From the NCBI RefSeq assembly GCF_004331435.1, contig NZ_SJKA01000011.1, forward strand, positions 214,226 to 278,225: 64,000 bases of DNA. Reading direction: 5' to 3'. Shown in pieces: positions 34,575 through 42,786 of the stretch. Source of the DNA: Kribbella sindirgiensis. GTDB lineage: Bacteria > Actinomycetota > Actinomycetes > Propionibacteriales > Kribbellaceae. The translations under genes were made by a program, and so were the position numbers. The number at the start of each line of letters is the position of its first letter. Position 1 is the stretch's first letter. The notes under the pieces are model-generated. The model was not told the origin of the DNA, searched no databases, and was given only the letters and a program-made list of their open reading frames with translations.

Positions 34575-35230
34575 ACCGGATTCTGATCGCCGAGGACGAG
34601 GAGCGGATCGCCTCGTTCGTCGAGCGCGGCCTGCGCAGCAACGGGTTCGTGACGACGGTGGTCGGCGACGGCGAGACGGCGTACCAGGAAGGTGCTACCG
34701 GCAACTATGATCTGCTGATCCTGGACATCGGGCTGCCGCGGGTGGACGGGTTCACGGTGCTGCGACGGTTGCGGGAGGCAAGGGTCACGCTGCCGGTGGT
34801 GATCCTGACCGCGCGCGACAGTGTCCGGGACACGGTCGCCGGGCTGGAGGGCGGTGCGGACGACTACATCGCGAAACCGTTCGCGTTCGAGGAACTGCTG
34901 GCGCGGGTCCGGCTCCGGTTGCGCAGCGAAGGGACGCCGGACGCGAATATCCTGCAGGTCGGCGAGCTCAGCCTGGACCTGCGGACGCGTCGTGCGTTCG
35001 TCGACGGCGCGTCGATCGACCTCACCGCGCGGGAGTTCCTGCTCGCGGAGGTGTTCTGCCGTCATCCCGACCAGGTGTTGTCCCGCGAACAGCTGCTCTC
35101 ACAGGTCTGGGGCTTCGACTTCGACCCGGGCTCGAACGTTGTCGACGTCTACATCCGGTACCTGCGCCGCAAACTCGGCGCCGAGCGGATCCAGACGGTG
35201 CGCGGGATGGGGTATCGCCTGCTTCCGTGA
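34571..35230 (+). CDS. OmpR/PhoB-family response regulator
   Basis: 219 residues. The receiver domain (1-115) has acidic pocket EDE (8-10), phospho-acceptor Asp52 in LILDIGLPRVDG and Lys in AKPFAFEEL; the C-terminal winged helix (about 125-219) contains LTAREFLLAEVFCRHPDQVLSREQLLSQVWG. It is coupled to the kinase gene by an ATGA overlap. It probably controls the DUF4956-VTC gene pair that begins 80 bases downstream, possibly through the TCTCACGATCGCCTCAG-type sequence in that gap. Confidence 0.94.
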   Translation: MNRILIAEDEERIASFVERGLRSNGFVTTVVGDGETAYQEGATGNYDLLILDIGLPRVDGFTVLRRLREARVTLPVVILTARDSVRDTVAGLEGGADDYIAKPFAFEELLARVRLRLRSEGTPDANILQVGELSLDLRTRRAFVDGASIDLTAREFLLAEVFCRHPDQVLSREQLLSQVWGFDFDPGSNVVDVYIRYLRRKLGAERIQTVRGMGYRLLP

Positions 35231-35310
35231 GAGCTCTCTCACGATCGCCTCAGCGAGGTCTCACCCACGGCCGGAAAGGTGGTAGCAACATCAGCCACCT
35301 GGAGGAAACC

Positions 35311-35901
35311 ATGTCCGGTCTGGGACTCGCGATACCCGCCGATCTGCTCGCCATCGGTCTGCTTGCCTACGGCACGTACTTCCGCCGCTACCACCGCCGC
35401 GACCTGCTGCTCGCGTACGTCGCGCTGAACGCCGGCGTGCTCGCGGTCACCGCGATGCTGGCCGGCAGCGGCGCCGGGGTGGGCCTCGGGCTGGGGTTGT
35501 TCGGGATCCTGTCGATCATCCGGCTCCGCTCGGACTCGATCACCCAGGAAGAGGTGGCGTATTACTTCATCTCGCTGGCCCTCGGCCTCGTCAACGGCCT
35601 GCATCCCGGTCCGTTCTGGGTCGCGCCCGCGCTGAGCTTCCTGCTGGTCGCCCTGATGTACGTCGTCGACCACCCGCGGCTCACGCTGCGGTCGCGGCGG
35701 CAGCGGGTCGTTCTCGACCAGGCGTATCCGGATGTCCGTGACGTCGGTCCGGCGCTCGGGCGGCTGCTGCGCGCCGACGTCCGGTACTTCGTCGTACTCG
35801 ATCTGGATCTGGTCACCGACACGACCGTCGTCGACGTGCGCTACCGGATCCTGCCGGACGCACCGGCCGCCGTCCGTCCGTTCCAGCGGTACGCGTCGTG
35901 A
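35311..35901 (+). CDS. DUF4956 membrane protein
   Basis: 196 residues with about four membrane helices in the first 110 residues (IPADLLAIGLLAYGTYF, LLLAYVALNAGVLAVTAML, VGLGLGLFGILSIIRLRSDSI, FWVAPALSFLLVALMYVV) and a soluble C-terminal domain. DUF4956 proteins are regularly encoded next to VTC-domain polyphosphate polymerases, as here (ATG/TGA overlap with the next gene), and often with CotH kinases; no CotH gene is present. The strong site GGAGG precedes the ATG. Confidence 0.88.
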   Translation: MSGLGLAIPADLLAIGLLAYGTYFRRYHRRDLLLAYVALNAGVLAVTAMLAGSGAGVGLGLGLFGILSIIRLRSDSITQEEVAYYFISLALGLVNGLHPGPFWVAPALSFLLVALMYVVDHPRLTLRSRRQRVVLDQAYPDVRDVGPALGRLLRADVRYFVVLDLDLVTDTTVVDVRYRILPDAPAAVRPFQRYAS

Positions 35902-36683
35902 GGACACGGGCCGCGGTGACCGGCGTGCTGGCCGAGATGCAGCCGATCTCGTTGGCGGAGGTGCTGGCGGAGGCGGCGCTGCAGGTTCGGGTGGATCGCA
36001 AGTATCTGGTGCCGATCGGGGTCTTCGTCGAGCTGGTGAGCCGGCTCCGCGACCGGTTCGCCGTACTGGAGATCGACGGGCAGCGGAGTTTTCAGTACGA
36101 ATCCGTGTACTTCGACACGCCGTCGCTCGGGCTGTACCGGCAGCACCTCCAGCGCCGGCGCTACCGGTACAAGGTCCGCACGCGAACCTACCTGGACAGC
36201 GGCGAGTGCAGCTTCGAGGTGAAGCTGAAGGGCAATCGCTCCGAGACGATCAAGTCACGACTGCCGTACGCCGCCGCGGATCGCGGGCGGTTGACCGAAC
36301 CCGCCCGCGACTTCCTCGCCGAACAACTCAGGACGGCGTACGGCGTGGGGCCCGTGGACGGACTGCGGCCCGCGCTGGTCACGACGTACCGCAGGAGCAC
36401 GCTCACCGACCCGACCGCGCACGAGCGCCTGACCTGCGACATCGACCTGCGCTTCGCCGACGCGACCAGCGCGCTCGACGTCCTCCCCGACGCCGTCCTC
36501 GTCGAAAGCAAGACCAGCGGCCGCACCGGTGCCGCGGACGCCGTACTGCGCGACCTCCGAGTCCGCCCGATCCAGGTCAGCAAGTACTGCGTAGCCGCGG
36601 CACTCCTCAACCCGACCCTCCGCTCAAACCCCTGGCACCGAACCGTCCACCACTTCAGCGGCGGGCGCCTGCTTCGGTCATGA
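35898..36683 (+). CDS. VTC-domain polyphosphate polymerase
   Basis: 261 residues, GTG start overlapping the DUF4956 stop. The VTC/CYTH-like tunnel domain has the basic residues expected for nucleotide and polyphosphate binding: VRVDRKYLVPI, YRYKVRTRTY and SFEVKLKG, plus acidic metal ligands in CDIDLRF and VLVESKT. In eukaryotes VTC4 makes polyphosphate from ATP; bacterial homologues are presumed to act similarly, but the product is unproven. Its end overlaps the convergent beta-helix gene by 29 bases. Confidence 0.87.
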   Translation: MRTRAAVTGVLAEMQPISLAEVLAEAALQVRVDRKYLVPIGVFVELVSRLRDRFAVLEIDGQRSFQYESVYFDTPSLGLYRQHLQRRRYRYKVRTRTYLDSGECSFEVKLKGNRSETIKSRLPYAAADRGRLTEPARDFLAEQLRTAYGVGPVDGLRPALVTTYRRSTLTDPTAHERLTCDIDLRFADATSALDVLPDAVLVESKTSGRTGAADAVLRDLRVRPIQVSKYCVAAALLNPTLRSNPWHRTVHHFSGGRLLRS

Positions 36684-38664
36684 CCTTCTGTGCCTCCGGG
36701 GGGAAGACGCCGTCGGTGATCTGGACGTTGTCGATCAGCTGGTTGTTGAAACCGGGGCCTTCGGGGTTGCGGGCCGGGCCGATGTCCCACCAGTTGCCGG
36801 TGACCAGGTTGTCCTTGGTGTTGAAGGTGTCCGGGTCATCGGCGTCGGCGTTGACGTAGACCCAGCGGCTGCTCCCGAGGAACACGTTGTCGCGCATCAC
36901 GACGTACCGCGTTCCCTGGTCGATGAGGGCGCCGAACGTGGTCCGGCTGTCGTACACGTAGTTGCGCTCGATCACGGTGCCGGGGCTCGACGACAACGTG
37001 TAGATGCTGCCGCCGTCGTGCATCGCCTGCTTGGTGTCGTGGATCAGGTTGTAGGCGACGTAGTTCTCCCGGAACGTCGTCGGCGTCCGGTAGATCGGCT
37101 GGTAGTTGTAGAGCCCGGCCTCGAGGTAGTACTTGTTGCCGCCCGGGTCGTTGATCCCCCATCCCCAGCCGATGTCGACACCGTCGTACGGCAGGTCGGT
37201 GAGGGTGTTGTGGGTGATCGTCGCGCGGGTGACGTACGTCGACAGGATGCCGGCGTTGTCCCGGTAGTTCTTCGAGACGCCCTTGATCGTGTTGTCGACG
37301 ATGCGTACGTCGTGGTTCGTCATCCGCGGGTCCCGCGGGTGGTGCGCGTCGGGCTGCACGCCCCCGGCCACGATCGCCGACGCGGCGCTGTTGGTGAAGC
37401 TGTTGCCGCGGACATCGATCTCGGCGGCGCCGTACCCGACGCCGGACGCGTGCGCGTTCGGGTCCATGCCGAGGCCGAGCCCGACCGACCCGAGTTGCTC
37501 GAAGCTGTTGCCGTCGAACGTGACGTGTTCCGCGGCGGAGACCTGGACGGCGGCCGGGATCTGGTGCCATTCGTTGCGGGTCTTCTCGAACTCGGGACAG
37601 CCGTCCTGGCAGCTGGTCAGGAAGTCGGCCGGCTTGGCGTACTCCCCGACGATGTGCGCGCCGCTCTGCTGGTCGACGTACCCCTGCGGACCGCTCGGGA
37701 AGTTCCAGGTGGTGTGCGCGAACGTGAGGTTGCTGAAGGCAAGGTTCTGGACGGGGTCGCGGTAGCTGCCGCTGACCTGCACCAGCGACTCCAGCCGCGG
37801 CAGCCGGACGTCGGCCGCCGCCATCGACTGCCCGTCGGCCGGCCGGTAGAAGACCTTGCCCTTCGCGGAGTCGAGGTACCACTGGTTCGGGCCGGAGATC
37901 AGCTCGTACGCGTTGTTCAGGTAGACCGCACCGCGGTTGTACGGCGACTTGAGGGTGTCGTACCCGAAGTTGTTGTTGTCCCAGGCCGGCTGCTCCATCA
38001 CCAGGGTGCTGCCGTCGACCGTCTGGACAGGGGAGTAGCGGTCCGTGAACGAACCCAGCTCCTCGATTTCGAGCTCGCCGGGGTTCGACAGCCCGGCGAT
38101 GCGTTCGGCCAGCGCCGGATCGTTGACCGTCAGGCCGCGCCGGCTGAAGACCAGGTGGTCGCGGGTCTTCTTCGACTCCGCGAGCAGGAGCTGGGTGCGC
38201 TCCGCGAGCTGCCCGTCGACGTACAGCTGGCGCGACCGGCTGCCGACCGGGACGTCGGCGGACCAGATGTTCTTTGCCGGGTCGGTCAGCGTCCAGCCCG
38301 TCACCTTCGCGCCGCCGGACAGTACGGCGTGCTGACCGGGAACGCTCTGCCAGGTGACGGTGTGGCCGTTGCGGCCGCCGTCGCGGGACTCGAAGCGCAG
38401 CGGTTTCTTCAGTTCGTAGGTGCCGCCGGTCAGCAGCACGCGGACGTCGGCGGTGGCGTTCTTCGCCCGGGCCAGGGCCTGGGCGGCGTCGACAGTGCGG
38501 ACGACCTGGTCGGCGTGCAGGTCCTTGGGCTTCTTGCCGTCGGGGGAGACCAGGATGACGCTGGTCGGCCGTGGGGCGGCTTGGGCGGGTGCGGCGGAGA
38601 GGGCGGCGGCGAGGATCAGCGCGCACGAGGCGGCGATCACTCGGAGCGGACGAGGTCGGGTCAT
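36655..38664 (-). CDS. secreted right-handed parallel beta-helix enzyme, GH141-like
   Basis: 669 residues. The signal peptide is cut near AQAA (about 29). An N-terminal segment (VRVLLTGGTYELKKPLRF, GAKVTGWTLTDPAKNIWSADVP) and a long parallel beta-helix (about 290-620) with repeated NNSF/HNTL-type coils (HVTFDGNSFEQLG, ITHNTLTDLPYDG) match the GH141-type layout, whose characterised members are alpha-L-fucosidase and xylanase. Pectate-lyase-like specificity is an alternative. It has a 14-base palindrome and a 12-base string upstream shared with the ABC-importer operon promoter, so it probably supplies that importer with sugar. Confidence 0.82.
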   Translation of the reverse strand: MTRPRPLRVIAASCALILAAALSAAPAQAAPRPTSVILVSPDGKKPKDLHADQVVRTVDAAQALARAKNATADVRVLLTGGTYELKKPLRFESRDGGRNGHTVTWQSVPGQHAVLSGGAKVTGWTLTDPAKNIWSADVPVGSRSRQLYVDGQLAERTQLLLAESKKTRDHLVFSRRGLTVNDPALAERIAGLSNPGELEIEELGSFTDRYSPVQTVDGSTLVMEQPAWDNNNFGYDTLKSPYNRGAVYLNNAYELISGPNQWYLDSAKGKVFYRPADGQSMAAADVRLPRLESLVQVSGSYRDPVQNLAFSNLTFAHTTWNFPSGPQGYVDQQSGAHIVGEYAKPADFLTSCQDGCPEFEKTRNEWHQIPAAVQVSAAEHVTFDGNSFEQLGSVGLGLGMDPNAHASGVGYGAAEIDVRGNSFTNSAASAIVAGGVQPDAHHPRDPRMTNHDVRIVDNTIKGVSKNYRDNAGILSTYVTRATITHNTLTDLPYDGVDIGWGWGINDPGGNKYYLEAGLYNYQPIYRTPTTFRENYVAYNLIHDTKQAMHDGGSIYTLSSSPGTVIERNYVYDSRTTFGALIDQGTRYVVMRDNVFLGSSRWVYVNADADDPDTFNTKDNLVTGNWWDIGPARNPEGPGFNNQLIDNVQITDGVFPPEAQKVMTEAGARR

Positions 38665-38680
38665 GCTTGACTCCTATGTC

Positions 38681-38703
38681 GTCTGTTGTCTGACATCTGT
38701 CAG
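38681..38703. promoter_or_regulatory. operator region of the beta-helix gene
   Basis: On the minus strand, CTGACAGATGTCAG (a perfect 14-base palindrome, 38690-38703) runs into CAGACAACAGAC (38681-38692). The latter 12 bases recur exactly at 39622-39633 in the promoter of the ABC-importer operon. A shared regulator, most simply the adjacent GntR protein, is implied. Confidence 0.6.
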
Positions 38704-38777
38704 CGGCACTGTAGAAGCGACCCCGGGATCGGGCAACAGCTGATCTCGAGAACCGGGACCGCCGGTCCGGATTCGGC

Positions 38778-39542
38778 CTAGGTGCGTGGGAGTGGCCGGC
38801 GGCGCTGCCAGGCGGCGTTGATGTGGTTGGTCATCGCCTCGGCGGCGCCGGCGGGGTCGCGGTCCAGGATCCGTTCCAGCACGATCCGGTGCTCGCCGTT
38901 CGTCGTCCGAACGTCGTCGACACTCGGGTGGCCCTGGTAGCGCATGCTGGTCCGCGCCTGGCTGTGCACGGTGCTCACGATCGACCGGGCCAGCCGGTTC
39001 CCGGAGGCCGCCATGATCCGGTCGTGGAACTCGACGTCGGTCCCGATGAAGACCTCGGGCCGTGCCGTGTCGGCCTCGAGCCGGTGGAAGATCGCCTCGA
39101 TCGCCGCGCGGTCCTCGTCGGTCGCCTGCGTCGCGGCCAGCCCGGCCAGGTTGGACTCGAGCGCGACCCGGACGCCGACCAGCTCGTCGAGGATGCCCAG
39201 GTTCGCGTCGTTGCGGACCGCGGCCGCGAGGACGGCGGAGTCCAGCAGGTTCCAGTTCGAGTCGTCCTTCACCACGGCGCCGATCCCGCGGCGGACCTCG
39301 ACCAGGCCCTTGGCCTCGAGCAGCTTGACCGCCTCGCGGACCGTGATCCGGCTGACCTGGAACTGCTCGGACAGGGCGGATTCCGGCGGGAGTACGGCGT
39401 TCGGCTGGATCGCGCCGGACACCACGCCGTCGAGGATCGACTCGACCACGAGGTCGGCCAGTCGCGCCGGACGTTGCGCGGCCGCCGCTGGAGCGAGTCG
39501 AACGGTGGCCTGTCCGGGAGCCTGTCCGGGGTCCGACGCCAT
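38778..39542 (-). CDS. FadR-subfamily GntR transcriptional regulator (FCD domain)
   Basis: 254 residues. The N-terminal winged HTH has LPPESALSEQFQVSRITVREAVKLLEAKGLVEVRRG (about 51-86); the C-terminal FCD domain has the metal-binding residues DVEFHDRIMAASGN and NGEHRIVLERI. FCD regulators bind organic acids or sugar acids. ATG 39542 is chosen because GGGAGG lies four bases upstream; an in-frame ATG at 39593 would add 17 unrelated residues. It lies between two targets that share the CAGACAACAGAC string: the beta-helix gene downstream and the divergent importer operon. Confidence 0.9.
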   Translation of the reverse strand: MASDPGQAPGQATVRLAPAAAAQRPARLADLVVESILDGVVSGAIQPNAVLPPESALSEQFQVSRITVREAVKLLEAKGLVEVRRGIGAVVKDDSNWNLLDSAVLAAAVRNDANLGILDELVGVRVALESNLAGLAATQATDEDRAAIEAIFHRLEADTARPEVFIGTDVEFHDRIMAASGNRLARSIVSTVHSQARTSMRYQGHPSVDDVRTTNGEHRIVLERILDRDPAGAAEAMTNHINAAWQRRRPLPRT

Positions 39543-39614
39543 GATGCCTCCCGAGTTCTCTGCACCGATGTCTGTCACCGGATTCTCGCCCATCCTTCAG
39601 CAGTCAACAAACTC

Positions 39615-39642
39615 TTGACAACAGACAACAGACAACTAACAT
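39615..39642 (+). promoter_or_regulatory. promoter of the ABC-importer operon with GntR-type repeats in the spacer
   Basis: -35 TTGACA (39615-39620), 16-base spacer, -10 TAACAT (39637-39642). The spacer consists of CAGACAACAGACAAC, near-direct repeats of ACAGACA. The 12-base part is identical to one before the beta-helix gene, so binding there would block polymerase. Confidence 0.65.
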
Positions 39643-39690
39643 CAAACCGAGCTGAAGAGCTCGAGGAACTCGACAGAAGGAGGGCGCGTC

Positions 39691-41010
39691 ATGCCGACCG
39701 CCTCAGGTTCGACCACCCGCGGGATCCGCGGCTCGCGGCGCGGCTGGTTCGCGGCCGCGCTCGTGCCGGCGTTGGCACTCGTGTCCGCCGCCTGCGGTGC
39801 CGCAGCCTCGCAGACCCAGTCCGGCAGTGGGGCGAGTGCCGGCGGCGGCAAGCTCGTCGTCTGGGACTGGCACTCCGGCGACGCGACCACCAAGGAGTAC
39901 TACGCGAAGGCCAAGGCGGACTTCGAGGCCAAGCACCCGGGTGTCCAGGTCGAGTTCGTCGCGCAGCCCTACGACCAGTACTACACACTGCTCGGTACGG
40001 CGATCCAGGCCGGCAAGGGCCCGGACATCTCGATGTTCAACGGCGGCGCCCAGATGCGGGATCGCGCCACGTCCTTGCTGCCGCTGGACGACAAGGTCGG
40101 TGACCTGAAGGACCGGCTGGTCGGCTGGGACGCGTTCCGCAAGGACAACGCGACGTACGCCGTACCGGTCACGCTGCAAGGCTTCCCCTTCTACTACAAC
40201 AAGGCTGTCTACAGGAAGGCCGGCCTCGACCCGGAGAAGCCGCCGAAGACCCTGGCCGAACTGCAGACCGCCTGCGCGGCGATCAAGAAGTCCGGCAACG
40301 CCTGCTTCAACCTCGGCAACAAGGAAGGCCTCGGCATCGAGTTCTTCCTGTCCGGCTTCGGCCCCGGCGTGTTCGGCCAGGCGCAGTACGACGCGTGGCT
40401 GGCCGGCAAGCGGGACTGGAAGTCGCCCGAGGTCAAGCAGATCTTCGACCTGTGGAAGAAGACGAACGACGAGGGTTGGTACAACAAGGGCGTCAACTCG
40501 ACCGCCATGTTCATGGACCAGTTCACGATGTTCTCCGGCGGCAAGGGCGGCAACGTGATCGGGCTGATCTCCGACACCGCGCACTGGAAGTCGTTCGACG
40601 AGTTCCTCGGCCCGGATCTCGGCGTCTACAAGCCGCCGGTGTCGAACCCGGGACAGGTCACCTCGACCTTCCTGCCCGCGGAGGGCGGCATCGGGTACGG
40701 CGTGATGAAGTGGACGAAGGACCCGGCGCTCGCGGTCGACCTGGTGAAGAGCCTGGCGAGTACGGACGCGGAGAAGTCGTTCTTCGAGAAGGCCGGCGCG
40801 ATCGCGGCGGACAAGACGGTGGACACCAAGTCGGTCGACGTGAAGGCTGCCGGCGAGATCGTGTCCTGGCTGCCGGACAGCAAGCCGCTGCTGCACACCG
40901 CGCTGTCGGCGAAGACGCTCGACCTCATGCACCGGCTCTCCCAGCAACTGATCAGCGGTGATGTGACGGTCGACCAGGTGTTGACCCAGTTGGCGGCGTC
41001 GGACAAGTGA
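39691..41010 (+). CDS. carbohydrate ABC transporter substrate-binding lipoprotein
   Basis: 439 residues. The signal peptide ends in a lipobox VSAAC (Cys about 32), followed by a Ser/Gly linker and a family 1 solute-binding fold (LVVWDWHSGDATTKEYYAKAKADFEAKHPGVQVEF, then YYTLLGTAIQAGKGPDISMFNG). It delivers a sugar or oligosaccharide to the two permeases encoded next. AAGGAGGG precedes the ATG. It is the first of nine same-strand genes with gaps of at most 32 bases. No ATPase gene is present; a shared MsmK-type ATPase elsewhere is normal in actinobacteria. Confidence 0.93.
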   Translation: MPTASGSTTRGIRGSRRGWFAAALVPALALVSAACGAAASQTQSGSGASAGGGKLVVWDWHSGDATTKEYYAKAKADFEAKHPGVQVEFVAQPYDQYYTLLGTAIQAGKGPDISMFNGGAQMRDRATSLLPLDDKVGDLKDRLVGWDAFRKDNATYAVPVTLQGFPFYYNKAVYRKAGLDPEKPPKTLAELQTACAAIKKSGNACFNLGNKEGLGIEFFLSGFGPGVFGQAQYDAWLAGKRDWKSPEVKQIFDLWKKTNDEGWYNKGVNSTAMFMDQFTMFSGGKGGNVIGLISDTAHWKSFDEFLGPDLGVYKPPVSNPGQVTSTFLPAEGGIGYGVMKWTKDPALAVDLVKSLASTDAEKSFFEKAGAIAADKTVDTKSVDVKAAGEIVSWLPDSKPLLHTALSAKTLDLMHRLSQQLISGDVTVDQVLTQLAASDK

Positions 41011-41042
41011 CCCAACAAGTCGCAGGGTCCGGAGAGCAGAGC

Positions 41043-41951
41043 ATGGCAGTACCCGCAGCCCGCCGTACGACGGCAGCTCGCCGGTGGCACCTCAGCGAGC
41101 ACAAGATCGCGGCGCTGGTGCTGGTGACGCCGGCGCTGCTGATCATCGTCGGGTTGCGGATCGTCCCGCTCGTCCTCGGTGCGCAGTACTCGCTCACCGG
41201 GGACGGCGACCGCAACGGCCTGTTCGTTGGCCTGGCCAACTACCGGACCCTGCTGGACGATCCGGTCTTCCGGACCGCGCTCAGGAACGTCGGCCTGTTG
41301 TTCCTGGCGCTGCCGGTCGCGGTGGCCGTACCAGGGCTGCTGGCCACGTTCCTGTTCCTGAAGGTTCCCGGCCATCGGTTCTACCGCAGCGTGTACTTCT
41401 TCCCGGTGGTGCTGTCGCCGGTGATCATCGGCGCGATCTTCAACATCCTGCTGTCGTTCGACGGTCCGCTGAACCAGTTGCTCGGTAAGGCCGGGATCGC
41501 GCCGGTCGACTGGCTGGGCAACTCGCACATCGCGATCCTGTCGGTGATCGGCGTGCATGTCTGGGCGACGTTCGGGATGGCGCTGGTGATCTTCATGGCC
41601 GGCTTCTCGACCCTGGACCAGTCGTTGCTCGACGCCGCGCGCTGCGACGGCGCGACGCTGCCGCAGACCGTCTGGCACGTGGTGATCCCGGAGCTCAGCC
41701 GGACGATCCAGTTCGTCTTCGTCACCACGATGATCGGCATGCTGACCGGGATGTTCGGGCTGGTCTACGTGATGACCGCGGGCGGGCCGGGCGGTGCGAC
41801 GTACCTGCCGGAGTTCTACATCTGGGTCACGCAGGGGCAGATGAACAGCCCGGCGCTGGCGTCGGCCGCGTCGATGGTGCTGTTCGTGCTGATGCTGCTG
41901 GTCGGGCTCGCGCAGATCCGGCTGATCAAGCGCGCCACCAAGGAGGTGTGA
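41043..41951 (+). CDS. sugar ABC transporter permease (MalF-type)
   Basis: 302 residues with six membrane helices and the EAA loop that docks the ATPase (LDAARCDGATLPQTVWHVVIPELS, about 200-223). ATG 41043 has GGAGAG six bases upstream; a GTG at 41007 overlapping the previous stop would add 12 residues. It pairs with the next gene to form the translocation pore for the sugar brought by the lipoprotein. Confidence 0.92.
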   Translation: MAVPAARRTTAARRWHLSEHKIAALVLVTPALLIIVGLRIVPLVLGAQYSLTGDGDRNGLFVGLANYRTLLDDPVFRTALRNVGLLFLALPVAVAVPGLLATFLFLKVPGHRFYRSVYFFPVVLSPVIIGAIFNILLSFDGPLNQLLGKAGIAPVDWLGNSHIAILSVIGVHVWATFGMALVIFMAGFSTLDQSLLDAARCDGATLPQTVWHVVIPELSRTIQFVFVTTMIGMLTGMFGLVYVMTAGGPGGATYLPEFYIWVTQGQMNSPALASAASMVLFVLMLLVGLAQIRLIKRATKEV

Positions 41952-41954
41952 GCG

Positions 41955-42782
41955 ATGCGGAGGAGCGGATTCGGCCGCTGGGTCGTCGCGATCCCGATGT
42001 GCCTGCTGGCGCTGGCCACGATCTATCCGATGGTGTTCACGCTGAACGTCGCGATGAAGTCGCGCCGCGAGTACGTCCTGGACCGGTTCTCGCTGGCCGA
42101 TCACCTGACCGCGGCGAACATCGCCGACGCCTGGAACTCCTCCGGTCTCGGTCGCTACACCTTCAACTCGGTGCTGGTCACCGCGGGCTCGGTCGCACTG
42201 TTGCTGCTGCTCGGCTCGATGGCCGGGTACGCGTTCAGCCAGCTCACGTTCCGCGGCCGCCGGTGGCTGTTCCTGGTCTGCCTGGGCGCGTTGATGATCC
42301 CGTTCCAGGTGATCATGGTGCCGTTCTTCCGGGTGCTCGGCCAGATCCACCTGCTCGACACGCACGTGGGGCTGATCCTCGCGTACACCGGTCAGTTCCT
42401 GCCGTTCACGATCTTCCTGATGACGAGTTTCTACTCGCGCATTCCGGCCGAGATCGTCGAGGCGGCGCGGGTCGACGGCAGTACGACGCTCGGCGTGTAC
42501 CGGCGGATCATGCTGCCGCTCGGACGTCCGGCCCTGCTCTCGGTCGGCATCCTGAACGCCTTGTTCTGCTGGAACGACGTCCTGATCTCGCTGCTGGTGA
42601 TGCAGTCCGAGCAGCACCGCACGCTGATGGTCGGGGTCACCGCGCTGCGCGGTCAGTACTCCGACAACATCCCGCTCTTCGCCGGCGGAGTGCTCGTCGC
42701 GGCCCTGCCCGTGATCGCGATCTACCTGTTCTTCCAGCGCCAGATCACCGACGGCGTCACCGCCGGCTCGACCAAGGGATAG
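41955..42782 (+). CDS. carbohydrate ABC transporter permease (MalG-type)
   Basis: 275 residues, six membrane helices, EAA motif VEAARVDGSTTLGVYRRIMLPLGRP (about 172-196). The site AAGGAGGTG is a near-ideal Shine-Dalgarno at the end of the preceding gene, three bases separating the two. It is the second pore subunit of the importer. Confidence 0.92.
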   Translation: MRRSGFGRWVVAIPMCLLALATIYPMVFTLNVAMKSRREYVLDRFSLADHLTAANIADAWNSSGLGRYTFNSVLVTAGSVALLLLLGSMAGYAFSQLTFRGRRWLFLVCLGALMIPFQVIMVPFFRVLGQIHLLDTHVGLILAYTGQFLPFTIFLMTSFYSRIPAEIVEAARVDGSTTLGVYRRIMLPLGRPALLSVGILNALFCWNDVLISLLVMQSEQHRTLMVGVTALRGQYSDNIPLFAGGVLVAALPVIAIYLFFQRQITDGVTAGSTKG

Positions 42783-42786
42783 CCAG

